Shown: positions 18,522 to 25,786 of the stretch, one piece after another | How positions within the stretch are numbered: the first letter of the stretch is position 1 | How the letters are laid out: each line of letters opens with the position of its first letter | Assembly: GCA_002862265.1 (NCBI GenBank) | Contig: PKCQ01000215.1 | Location: forward strand, 1-33,700 | Source of the DNA: Planctomycetaceae bacterium | GTDB taxonomy: Bacteria > Planctomycetota > Planctomycetia > Pirellulales > Pirellulaceae | DNA length: 33,700 nt | Direction: 5' to 3' | Program-made: the position numbers and the translations under genes | The notes under the pieces: model-generated | Told to the model about the DNA's origin: nothing | What the model saw: only the letters and a program-made list of their open reading frames with translations | Databases searched by the model: none

Positions 18522-19105
18522 TCAAAGCCGCCAGACGCAAAGAGATGCGCGCGGAGAAAGGTGCAGACGATCTGGCCGCTGCACCACAACGGGACTCTTT
18601 CGAGACGAGTCCGTTGGATCTAAGGCGACTGGTCTTGTGATTTCATAGCCAATCAGTCTTTTGGCCGATTGCTGATGGGAATGGCGATTAGACGGATCAT
18701 TAGAAAGAGGCGTGTCGGATCGAATACAGTTACAGCTGCTCTGAACCTCAGGAGTATCGCCGCCAAGGTCTGATGGCTCTCTGTTCGGGCTCACCTCTCT
18801 TGCGGCGTCTTCGTCGGCCGCTTCACTCGAACTGACACAACAACTCTTGGGCTTCGAGGCGGAACGCTTCTAGGTTTTTGTTTGCAACAGGGACAATCTG
18901 TTGCGTTCGTTGCGATTTGGCAGCAGCCACACCCGGGACATGATGAGCCCAGCTCAACATGCTCAACTTGATTTGGGCTGGATGAGCAGGGATTCGCCGA
19001 CAAACAGCCAGCGCAGGAGACCGCAACATGCTGGAAAACCAGCGTGACGATCAGGCAAGCTGTGAGGGCTTTTTGAGTTTTGTGCCTTAGATGCATTGCA
19101 GGCAT
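18522..19105 (-). pseudogene. Small exported Cys-rich protein at the head of the efflux operon, probably frameshifted
   Basis: The first frame (19105-18791) encodes a signal peptide and a cysteine cluster: C31, C34, C40, then CPGCGCC at 56-62 and CPCC at 71-74. It then loses Cys content and ends at a TGA. A second frame, open from just after a TAG at 18870-18872 down to 18522, encodes KSCCVSSSE, then SSCNC, and ends SLCVWRL. Together these read like one Cys-rich protein of about 194 residues with one base missing between 18870 and 18791. The join is inferred, so the shorter 104-residue protein remains possible. The cysteines and position before cusB suggest binding of copper or another soft metal outside the cytoplasm. 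An ATG at 19096 is an alternative start. Confidence 0.55.
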
Positions 19106-19208
19106 CCGATCAAAGTTGATGTGCGTTTCTGCAAGTCATGTTACTCCTTGTTGGGTCTGCAGAGAACGCAGATTTTTCGCTTTTCACCCTGAATCGTTGG
19201 ATCACAGG
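19106..19208. promoter_or_regulatory. Divergent promoter region of the metal-efflux locus
   Basis: These 103 bases separate the Cys-rich gene (minus) from the outer-membrane factor gene (plus). Both transcription units must start here or inside the neighbouring reading frames. No known metal-regulator operator (CueR- or CusR-like) was recognised by eye, and no regulator gene lies in the window. Confidence 0.4.
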
Positions 19209-20858
19209 ATGAAGTACCAGCAACGCAACCGCACATGGCTCATTCTCCTCGCCGGAGCCGCATCAGGCTGCGCCACCACATCGGGTGGTTTGCATCCAAT
19301 AGTTCAGCCCAGTCACCTTCAGTTGGCCAGCTATTCGCAAGAGCGGAATGCAAGCGAGCAATCCGGTTTTCAGAGCTCCGCGATAACTGGGGCTCGACCG
19401 TCTGGGATTATCGCAGCATCTGAGCCATTACTTTTTAGCTTGGAGTGCAATGCGCCATCACCTTCGGACCGCGAACCCGTTGTCCAAGATTTGGAAGCTA
19501 CATCACCAGCCTTGATCGAGCCGTCGGCTAAAATCGCGACAGAGGAGGCTCCACCCGAGATGCAACGGGTTGAACCCAGGCCTTTGCTGGAAACACCAAA
19601 GAGAGAGCTACCGGTAGCGACTCGAGTGATCCAAGAAAGTACCCCGACTGAACACATCACGGAAATCGACGTCGAGCAATACGTGGCTCAAGCAGTTGCT
19701 GTGAGTCCCGAGCTGATATCGATTCAGCATCGAATCGCGGCACTTCAGCAACGCGTCCCTCTGGCACGAAGTCTTCCTGATCCCCAGCTTCAGGAAACGT
19801 TCTGGCCCTTCAACGGAAATGCGTTGGAAACGGCTGGTGGACGTGCGGCAAGTCAACTCGGCTTCACTCAATCCGTTCCCTGGCCAGAGAAGTTGAGCCA
19901 GAAGGCTGCAATCGCATGTCGCGAAATTGAGATAGCGCGACAAGAGTATGCGAATGCGAGGCTCCGTATTGCGAAAGAAGTTCGACTTGCCTGCGTCGCA
20001 ATCTGGCTGGCCGATGAGCAAGAAAATCTACTTGCCGAAACGGACACATTGTTGCGTGACGTTCAGGGGGTGGCAGAAGCAAAGTACCAATCTGGTTCTA
20101 AGCAAGGCAGTTTAAAAGATGTGACGCGTGCTAAGCTCGAATCCGATACGCTCGAGGTTCAGCGTCTGCAGATTCAAAAGCAACGTAATGTCGCCGAAGC
20201 GCGACTGGCCTCTCTTCTTCCCGGGACATCTCTAGACGCTTCCGGGTTTTCGCTTCGGGGTCCTCCTAGGGCGACGCAGCAACGACTTGACGAGCTTTTG
20301 GGGCTAGCGATCGAGATGAACCCCATACTGCAAGGGATGATGGCGGAAGTCGCACGGGATCGTGAGAAGGCGAAGCTTGCTTGCTTGGCCAAGTATCCCG
20401 ATCTTCAGCTCGGCGTGAACTGGTTGATCGTTAGCGACACGAATGCGCTGAGTCCTCTCGCGACAGGCAACGACAATTTCGGCTTCACTGTTGGCATGAC
20501 TCTGCCAATCTGGCGCGACAAGATCCGTGCGGGTGTGGCGGAAGCAAACCTTCAGACCCAAGTTTCGACCAATGCCTGGCAGAGCGAACGAGATCGCATC
20601 GCGGGACAGTTACAGCAGCGGCTAGCAGAAGCGGATTCGATGCTCGAATACCGCGAGATACTGAAAGGCCGCATGAGTCCAAGAACAAGGACACTCTTGA
20701 AACTGACGCTTACCGACTACTCAGGCGGTCTTAGCGACTTTTCGTCTGTTATTGAGGCGTATCGCGAAGTCCTGACTCTCGAGTCGAAGCTTCTCAGTGT
20801 GGAGGCCTCGCTGTGGACCTCTCTCATTGAGATTCAGCGGCTAGTGGGATTGCCGTAG
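19209..20858 (+). CDS. cusC: TolC/CusC-type outer-membrane efflux lipoprotein
   Basis: I choose the ATG at 19209 because the protein then begins with a lipoprotein signal (LILLAGAASGC, acylated Cys near residue 19); the frame extends 129 bases upstream but without a credible N-terminus. The product has 549 residues. After a Pro/Glu/Ser-rich linker of about 150 residues come the two outer-membrane efflux repeats. The sequence is helical, with phrases such as EQYVAQAVAVSPELISIQHRI, a second repeat beginning RLDELLGLAIEMNPILQGM, and LGVNWLIVSDTN. These proteins form a trimeric channel that takes substrate from the CusA/CusB pair to the outside. It is divergent from the cusB-cusA operon and, unlike it, intact. 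The exact subfamily (CusC or CzcC) cannot be fixed. It converges on the lipoprotein gene at 20869. Confidence 0.85.
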   Translation: MKYQQRNRTWLILLAGAASGCATTSGGLHPIVQPSHLQLASYSQERNASEQSGFQSSAITGARPSGIIAASEPLLFSLECNAPSPSDREPVVQDLEATSPALIEPSAKIATEEAPPEMQRVEPRPLLETPKRELPVATRVIQESTPTEHITEIDVEQYVAQAVAVSPELISIQHRIAALQQRVPLARSLPDPQLQETFWPFNGNALETAGGRAASQLGFTQSVPWPEKLSQKAAIACREIEIARQEYANARLRIAKEVRLACVAIWLADEQENLLAETDTLLRDVQGVAEAKYQSGSKQGSLKDVTRAKLESDTLEVQRLQIQKQRNVAEARLASLLPGTSLDASGFSLRGPPRATQQRLDELLGLAIEMNPILQGMMAEVARDREKAKLACLAKYPDLQLGVNWLIVSDTNALSPLATGNDNFGFTVGMTLPIWRDKIRAGVAEANLQTQVSTNAWQSERDRIAGQLQQRLAEADSMLEYREILKGRMSPRTRTLLKLTLTDYSGGLSDFSSVIEAYREVLTLESKLLSVEASLWTSLIEIQRLVGLP

Positions 20859-20868
20859 CGCACAAGTA

Positions 20869-21327
20869 CTAGTGTTTGTGCTCGGTGCCTTCGGGTGGTT
20901 GCTCGACGACGCCGTCAACTTGTAGCACGATGTTGTTCTTGTCGTTTTCTTTTACGACTGCGGTGAGCTCCGAAGTGCTGTAGGAACCGAATTTCGGATC
21001 AACCACTCCGAGCTTGGTGCCGCCGAATCCCTTCATGTTCTCACCAATGATCATTTGCAATACAACGCACTTGTGTTCGCCAGCAACCGCGCCATCGCCT
21101 TCATCGAAAGTGGTGAGTGTGAAAGTGCCATCTTTCTTGATGTTTCCACGAGCGTTCAGTGAGTGCTTGGGAGAAAGGAATTCAACTACACCGACTTTGA
21201 CTGGTCTTCCATTGGGGAACTGAACTCTACCCGATACCTCGTAGGTTCGAGGTTGATTGCTGCAACCGGAGAGTGTAGCAATGACCACGCAAACGATGGC
21301 CAATGTTCCCAAGGCAGAAGGCCGCAT
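20869..21327 (-). CDS. Small lipoprotein with a transthyretin-like/carboxypeptidase-regulatory-like fold
   Basis: I choose the ATG at 21327, one base after the stop of the DUF1559 gene, over an ATG 33 bases upstream that would overlap it. The product has 152 residues and a lipobox (IATLSGC) with the acylated Cys near residue 22. The rest is beta-rich: VSGRVQFPNGRPVKVGVVEF and IKKDGTFTLTTFDEGDGAVAGEH resemble the carboxypeptidase-regulatory-like or transthyretin-like domains common in planctomycete lipoproteins. It ends in a His-rich tail (EGTEHKH). The pairing with a DUF1559 gene is frequent in this phylum, but the function is unknown. Only 10 bases separate it from the convergent cusC-like gene. 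Confidence 0.85.
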   Translation of the reverse strand: MRPSALGTLAIVCVVIATLSGCSNQPRTYEVSGRVQFPNGRPVKVGVVEFLSPKHSLNARGNIKKDGTFTLTTFDEGDGAVAGEHKCVVLQMIIGENMKGFGGTKLGVVDPKFGSYSTSELTAVVKENDKNNIVLQVDGVVEQPPEGTEHKH

Positions 21328-21328
21328 T

Positions 21329-22348
21329 CTATTGTCCCAAGCTTGTGACTTGATTGTCATGGCGATTGCAGAGGTTTCCGAGAGTGAAGGTGTCGATGTT
21401 TACCGAGAGAGTTTGAACGCTGCCGTCTGCCAAGGCAAATTGGCAGACGCTACCATGCCAGCTACCCCATGATACGAGTCCATTTCCGTCGTCATTCAAG
21501 TTCGTGATGATCGGCACTCCAGGGCCTCCAATCCGCATTGAGTTGAAGACGTTGTCACCATTATAGATAAATGCATCGGTGGGAGATTGACCGAGCATGT
21601 TCAATGGCACATGCATCTCTCCAACAAGAAAGGTGTTGCTAAGTCCATCAGTAGCATCACGATGTTTGATCTTGTCGACCCAATCAATCGGTTCTCCCGC
21701 TGGACCGCACCTCGCACGGCTGGAGATGATAAGCCCGTTTCCGTTTCCACCGTAATAGAAATCGGTAGCCAGTCCCGTTGATCCCGAGGACATGTCGCCC
21801 TGGTTTCCCCCATAGTCGCCGACTGCTCCGGAGACGTTCCCAGAGGAACTGTTGGAACATGGATAGGGGCACCCGCAGGGAGCGAAGCACCACTGAGTAT
21901 CGTTATTAACGGCTAGTCCGTCACCAACAGCGTCTGACACGGAACGACGAGAGGGGCAGCAGAAAAAAGGAAAGGTTGTGGTGCGGACCTCTTCTGGATG
22001 ATCTGCGTAAGATCGGCGGTAATCCCATCGGTCCTCGGCAGCAACTTGCTCGAGATACGGCAGTATTCGGACAAGCCAAGTGATTTCTCGACCGCCACAG
22101 ACATACTTGCTTTCGCCAGGGCGCGGTTGGTACCGACCCGGTGGATAGCATCTATAACTTTCATGAAATAGCTCGGTAGCCAGGCAAATCTGTTTCAGAT
22201 TGTTTTGGCACGACATGCGTCGAGCGGCTTCACGAGCGGCCTGGACAGCTGGGAGCAGCAAACCGACGAGGATTCCAATGATCGCAATCACGACCAAAAG
22301 CTCGACTAGGGTGAATGCACGACGGGCACTATTCATTTTCATTTGCAT
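21329..22348 (-). CDS. DUF1559 protein with type IV pilin-like N-terminus
   Basis: The protein carries the prepilin signal RRAFTLVELLVVIAIIGILV, with the processing site just before the Phe and a long hydrophobic helix behind it. The DUF1559 body follows (QAAREAARRMSCQNNLKQI) and ends with the typical FALADGSVQTLSVNID block. Such proteins should be cut by a prepilin peptidase and placed in or on the membrane, and planctomycetes have many copies. ATG codons at 22348, 22342 and 22336 are all possible starts. AGGA at 22353-22356 favours 22348 or 22342, and an in-frame GTG lies at 22366. At 339 residues it is of usual length. It forms an operon with the lipoprotein gene that starts one base after its stop. 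Confidence 0.93.
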   Translation of the reverse strand: MQMKMNSARRAFTLVELLVVIAIIGILVGLLLPAVQAAREAARRMSCQNNLKQICLATELFHESYRCYPPGRYQPRPGESKYVCGGREITWLVRILPYLEQVAAEDRWDYRRSYADHPEEVRTTTFPFFCCPSRRSVSDAVGDGLAVNNDTQWCFAPCGCPYPCSNSSSGNVSGAVGDYGGNQGDMSSGSTGLATDFYYGGNGNGLIISSRARCGPAGEPIDWVDKIKHRDATDGLSNTFLVGEMHVPLNMLGQSPTDAFIYNGDNVFNSMRIGGPGVPIITNLNDDGNGLVSWGSWHGSVCQFALADGSVQTLSVNIDTFTLGNLCNRHDNQVTSLGQ

Positions 22349-22573
22349 ATTTTCCTGGCACGACACCCGGGTACTACGGGACGAACCCCAGTGTAGTTGG
22401 GTGAACGGGCTACGCTTTCGGCCGTTTAGGTGCGAAATCGATCTAATCCCTACCTTTGGAATCCGAAGGGAAGGAGCACGAGGAAGTCGTGTAACCGACG
22501 TTCTGAGGGCGGATTTTTGTCTCTAGTTCCAGAAACGCCCTTTTGTAAGAATTATAGCCTCAGCTGGAAGTAT

Positions 22574-22599
22574 TGCCTTAGAAAAAGAAAGTTAAGGCA
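22574..22599 (+). promoter_or_regulatory. Perfect inverted repeat upstream of the YihY gene
   Basis: TGCCTTA (22574-22580) and TAAGGCA (22593-22599) form a perfect 7-base palindromic pair around a 12-base A/G-rich centre, about 60 bases before the likely start of the YihY-like gene. It could be an operator or a leader hairpin. No T-run follows, so a terminator is unlikely. Confidence 0.3.
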
Positions 22600-22657
22600 C
22601 CTCGTAAGCTCTATTGATACGGATTTCAAGATTCCTCTTCAGCCAGGATGGCTTTCC

Positions 22658-23719
22658 TTGAGTCGACGACCAGACAAACTCTCTATCGCCTTTATGGTGG
22701 GCTTGTTTTCAGGCTATTGCCGCGAAGTTGTTACGTCGGTCACTTTGGCTGCTCGACGGTGGCAGAGCGATGATGTTGGAGCAATGGCGGCTGCTGTAGC
22801 CTACTATCTGGCTCTCTCCGTCTTCCCGATCCTGTTGTTACTAAGTAGCGGAGTTGGGCTCTTTCTCAAGTTTACGAACCTGGGGCATGATGCCGAATTG
22901 CAGATTCTGTCAATTGTCGCGGAGCACTGTTCTCCTACTCTGGAGCAGCAAGTGCGCGTGATGCTGCTTCAGTTTGAAGAGCAAGCTATCGTTGGTTGCC
23001 CCTTTGGATTGATAACCGCCATCGCAGCCGCCATTGGTGTCTTCTTTCAGTTCGAACGAGCTTTCGACAAGATCTGGCGAGTCAGACCGGCGCGTTTTAC
23101 CAGCACTCGGCATTTTTTGACTCGACAGGTGACCAAGCGTTTTGCCGCTTTCCTAATGCTAGGATCTGTGGGACTTGCTATTATCGCCATCATGGTTGCG
23201 AATCTCGCCATTAGCGGTATTCGAGCTTGGATGGCTGAGTGGTATTTGGCGGGCACTTTGATTCTGTTCGTCGCAGATACACTTACGACGATTCTTTTTA
23301 ACACCGTTGCATTTGCAGTGCTTTATAAATGCTTGCCCAAGAAGAAAGTTAGATGGCGCGAGGCGTTTCGCAGTGCGTTGCTTGTTGCACTGACTTGGGA
23401 ATTAGGCCGAGAGTTGCTTTGTTCCTTCCTGATCGGAATGCGATACACCACAACTTATGGAGCAGTCGGTTCGTTTATCGCGCTGCTGCTCTGGTTCTAC
23501 TGGGGCGTCAATCTACTGTTCTTTGGCGCGGAGTACCTGCAGGTTCTGACTCAGCGAAGTGAACAGCCATTCTCTATGTTCGATCCCAACCAAGCCCAGG
23601 ATAGAAACTCGGGAGATTCTCATCAGCCGAGGAGGTCTGGTGCGTCGGTACCTGCGATGCATCTAAACGGGAATTGGAATGCTTCCGTGCATCAAAAATC
23701 TCACGGCTTCGACGCTTGA
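22658..23719 (+). CDS. YihY/BrkB-family inner-membrane protein
   Basis: The frame is open from 22430, but its first 75 residues look non-coding. The TTG at 22658 has AGGA at 22645-22648 and gives 353 residues; the ATG at 22694 is the next choice. The core shows the family layout of about six membrane helices: AMAAAVAYYLALSVFPILLL near the start, FGLITAIAAAIGVFFQFERA in the middle, and YGAVGSFIALLLWFYWGVNL with FFGAEYLQVL toward the end. The family was once called ribonuclease BN but is now taken as membrane proteins of unclear, perhaps transport, role. The tail is polar and specific to this protein. It is divergent from the DUF1559 gene and converges on the gene at 23732. Confidence 0.88.
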   Translation: MSRRPDKLSIAFMVGLFSGYCREVVTSVTLAARRWQSDDVGAMAAAVAYYLALSVFPILLLLSSGVGLFLKFTNLGHDAELQILSIVAEHCSPTLEQQVRVMLLQFEEQAIVGCPFGLITAIAAAIGVFFQFERAFDKIWRVRPARFTSTRHFLTRQVTKRFAAFLMLGSVGLAIIAIMVANLAISGIRAWMAEWYLAGTLILFVADTLTTILFNTVAFAVLYKCLPKKKVRWREAFRSALLVALTWELGRELLCSFLIGMRYTTTYGAVGSFIALLLWFYWGVNLLFFGAEYLQVLTQRSEQPFSMFDPNQAQDRNSGDSHQPRRSGASVPAMHLNGNWNASVHQKSHGFDA

Positions 23720-23731
23720 AACTGGTTATCG

Positions 23732-24247
23732 TTAATTCTTCGATTCTTCGAAGGCTAACTCACTGCCCTCTAGCTCCTTGATGGCACGAGCTCCCGAAGC
23801 AATCTGAGCATAGATTGTTAGCTCCTTGAGTTCTTGGCTTTCCGGTGGAAAGTAAGCTGTGCCTTTCGTGTGAAAAGCGGCCAACGGCACGACGACTTCG
23901 CCACCAGGAGGAACAGTGTCGGGGTGGGTGTAGTGAAACTGATGGTTGATCGACACGTTTAGGTAATTCCAAGGTTCCTCTGTTGGGTTTGTTAGAGTTA
24001 CGCAAGGTAGCACCCGAGTGTCAGGCGTGTCTCTAGACTGCTTGTTTTCAATTGCTCGAGGGCCAACTAAGACGTCGACTTCCAGCACTGGGTCACGAAC
24101 ATCTGGCATGGTCGTATACATCCAAACGACCAGCGCGAAGGGGGCAAGAGTTAAGACAATCAGCCCCACAGTTAGCTGAGTACGCGTAAGCGTGTTGGGT
24201 AGCTTAGGCGCTTGTTCTAAGTCGCTGTTAGTCTGGACTGTATTCAT
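23732..24247 (-). CDS. Unrecognised single-pass membrane protein
   Basis: The 171 residues include one membrane helix near 27-45 (LTVGLIVLTLAPFALVVWMY), with about 25 polar residues before it and a beta-rich domain of about 125 residues after it. That domain has LPCVTLTNPTEEPWNYLNVSIN and VPPGGEVVVPLAAF, which look like an immunoglobulin-like or similar sandwich fold outside the cytoplasm. I recognise no family. It lies 119 bases after the DUF1501 gene on the same strand and may be the last member of that transcription unit. The product is probably anchored in the inner membrane with its C-terminus in the periplasm. The stop is TAA, 12 bases from the convergent YihY gene. Confidence 0.75.
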   Translation of the reverse strand: MNTVQTNSDLEQAPKLPNTLTRTQLTVGLIVLTLAPFALVVWMYTTMPDVRDPVLEVDVLVGPRAIENKQSRDTPDTRVLPCVTLTNPTEEPWNYLNVSINHQFHYTHPDTVPPGGEVVVPLAAFHTKGTAYFPPESQELKELTIYAQIASGARAIKELEGSELAFEESKN

Positions 24248-24366
24248 TTCGCTGTGCCCTGGAAAACGCGTTGCGATTCAGTGTGCAATAACCGCATATC
24301 ATTGTTGGTTTCAGGCAAATCAAGAATGCCAATCGTGGCTTCTCGCGACGGAAATTCGCAAAGTTG

Positions 24367-25749
24367 CTAAGCCAAGAGCTCCTTGATGACCTTACCGCCG
24401 AACTGAGAAAGCTGCTTGAAGCGGCCGGCGTGGAAGAAAGTCAGCCGATTGTCGTCAAGTCCAAGAAGATTGAGAAGCGTCACGTGCAAATCGCGGATGG
24501 GATGTACACATTCGACGGCTTCATCGCCAAGCTCGTCCGTGGCCCCGACAGTTTGTCCCGCCTTAACTCCACCGCCGGCCATCCAAACGCACATCGCCTT
24601 GGCATTGTGGTCACGGCCATACGCAATTCCACCTCGGACACCGTTGTCGGGGCTACGACCGAATTCGCCGCACCAAACGACGAGAGTGTCCTCGAGTAGA
24701 CCGCGCTGGTCGAGATCTTGGATCAAAGCTGCGATAGGACGATCCACTGCGTTGATAAGCTTTCCATGAGCTCGTTCGATGTAGTCGTGGGAGTCCCAAG
24801 TAGAAGCGTAAAGCTGCACAAAGCGAACACCGTGCTCCAGCAATCTTCGCGCGTACAAGCATTTCTTTCCGAACTTGGCCGTAGCCTTGTCCTTCAAGCC
24901 GTACTCTTCAATCGTCTGTGCTTTCTCATGGCCCAGATCGAGAACTTGTTTGACATCATCCTGCATTCTGAAGGCGAGTTCGAAGCTATCCAGTCGCGCT
25001 GCCAGCAAGTCAGCCTGCGGATGTTTCTGCATATGCTTATTGTTTAGCGCGCCTAGTAGATCGAGGTTCGCTCTCTGATGTTCTTTGGTGATTCCTTTGG
25101 GCGGCGTTAGATTCAATATTGGAGAACCCTGAGGCCGCAATGCGGTAGCTTGATACTGCGCCGGTAAGAACCCATTGCCCCAGTTCGCCGCGCCGCCTTG
25201 GGGAAAGGAGAGGTCAGGCATAACGACGAAACCTGGCAAGTTTTCATTCAGTGTGCCAAGACCGTAATTCGCCCAGGCACCTACTGCTGGATCCCCACCG
25301 AAGCGATTCCCGCAATTGATGTGGTACAAGGCGGTCGGATGATTGATCGATTCAGCTTGTAGCCCACGGTAGAAGCAAAGCTTGTCGGCCACCTTCGAGA
25401 GATGCTGCCATTTTTCGCTCATCCATGCGCCGGACTCGCCATGTTGAGTGAAAGAGAATGGACTTTGCACATAGTAACGCTTGCCGCTAGCCATGGCCGA
25501 AATCCTTTCACCGCTCCGCTGGAATTCCTTTAGGTGCAGCTCTTTCAGCTTGGGCTTGGGATCAAAAGTATCGATCTGGCTAGGACCGCCCTCCATCGTC
25601 AAGAAGATGCAACGCTTTGCTCTAGGTGTGTGGTGGGGCTGCTTCGCGTCGTCTGCAGGTGAGGCGTTCAGCTCGTGCTGCAGCATGCCTTGCAGTGCCA
25701 CACTGCCGAGTGTAGCGCCGAGGCTATATAAGTATTCTCTACGAAACAT
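24367..25749 (-). CDS. DUF1501 protein, second copy
   Basis: The 460 residues begin with a twin-arginine-like signal (FRREYLYSLGATLGS), so export is likely. DUF1501 blocks are present: CIFLTMEGGPSQIDTFDPKP near 47-66, FVQLYASTWDSHDYIE in the middle, and VVWCGEFGRSPDNGVRGG near 355-372, followed by GRDHNAKAMCVWMAGGG. The family belongs to the alkaline-phosphatase/sulfatase-like superfamily and has no assigned substrate. It is only distantly similar to the copy at 5053-6414, so the two are not a recent duplication. It starts 37 bases after the stop of the PSCyt1/DUF1549/DUF1553 gene, with which it forms the usual planctomycete pair. Note that the gene order is the reverse of the first cluster. 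Confidence 0.92.
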   Translation of the reverse strand: MFRREYLYSLGATLGSVALQGMLQHELNASPADDAKQPHHTPRAKRCIFLTMEGGPSQIDTFDPKPKLKELHLKEFQRSGERISAMASGKRYYVQSPFSFTQHGESGAWMSEKWQHLSKVADKLCFYRGLQAESINHPTALYHINCGNRFGGDPAVGAWANYGLGTLNENLPGFVVMPDLSFPQGGAANWGNGFLPAQYQATALRPQGSPILNLTPPKGITKEHQRANLDLLGALNNKHMQKHPQADLLAARLDSFELAFRMQDDVKQVLDLGHEKAQTIEEYGLKDKATAKFGKKCLYARRLLEHGVRFVQLYASTWDSHDYIERAHGKLINAVDRPIAALIQDLDQRGLLEDTLVVWCGEFGRSPDNGVRGGIAYGRDHNAKAMCVWMAGGGVKAGQTVGATDELGDEAVECVHPIRDLHVTLLNLLGLDDNRLTFFHAGRFKQLSQFGGKVIKELLA

Positions 25750-25786
25750 AACTTAAGACTGTCTCAGTCGTGCAAACTGCTTGGGG

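Noticed and set aside
19080..19208. 43-residue N-terminal extension of the cusC-like protein
   Set aside because: It would bury the lipoprotein signal inside the protein and would overlap the start of the divergent Cys-rich gene.
22504..22543. AGGGCG...CGCCCTTTT as a terminator
   Set aside because: The stem is only six bases with a loop above 20 bases, and no gene ends just upstream on the plus strand.
22430..22657. N-terminal extension of the YihY-like protein
   Set aside because: The residues are basic and low in family likeness, and a ribosome-binding site points to the TTG at 22658.
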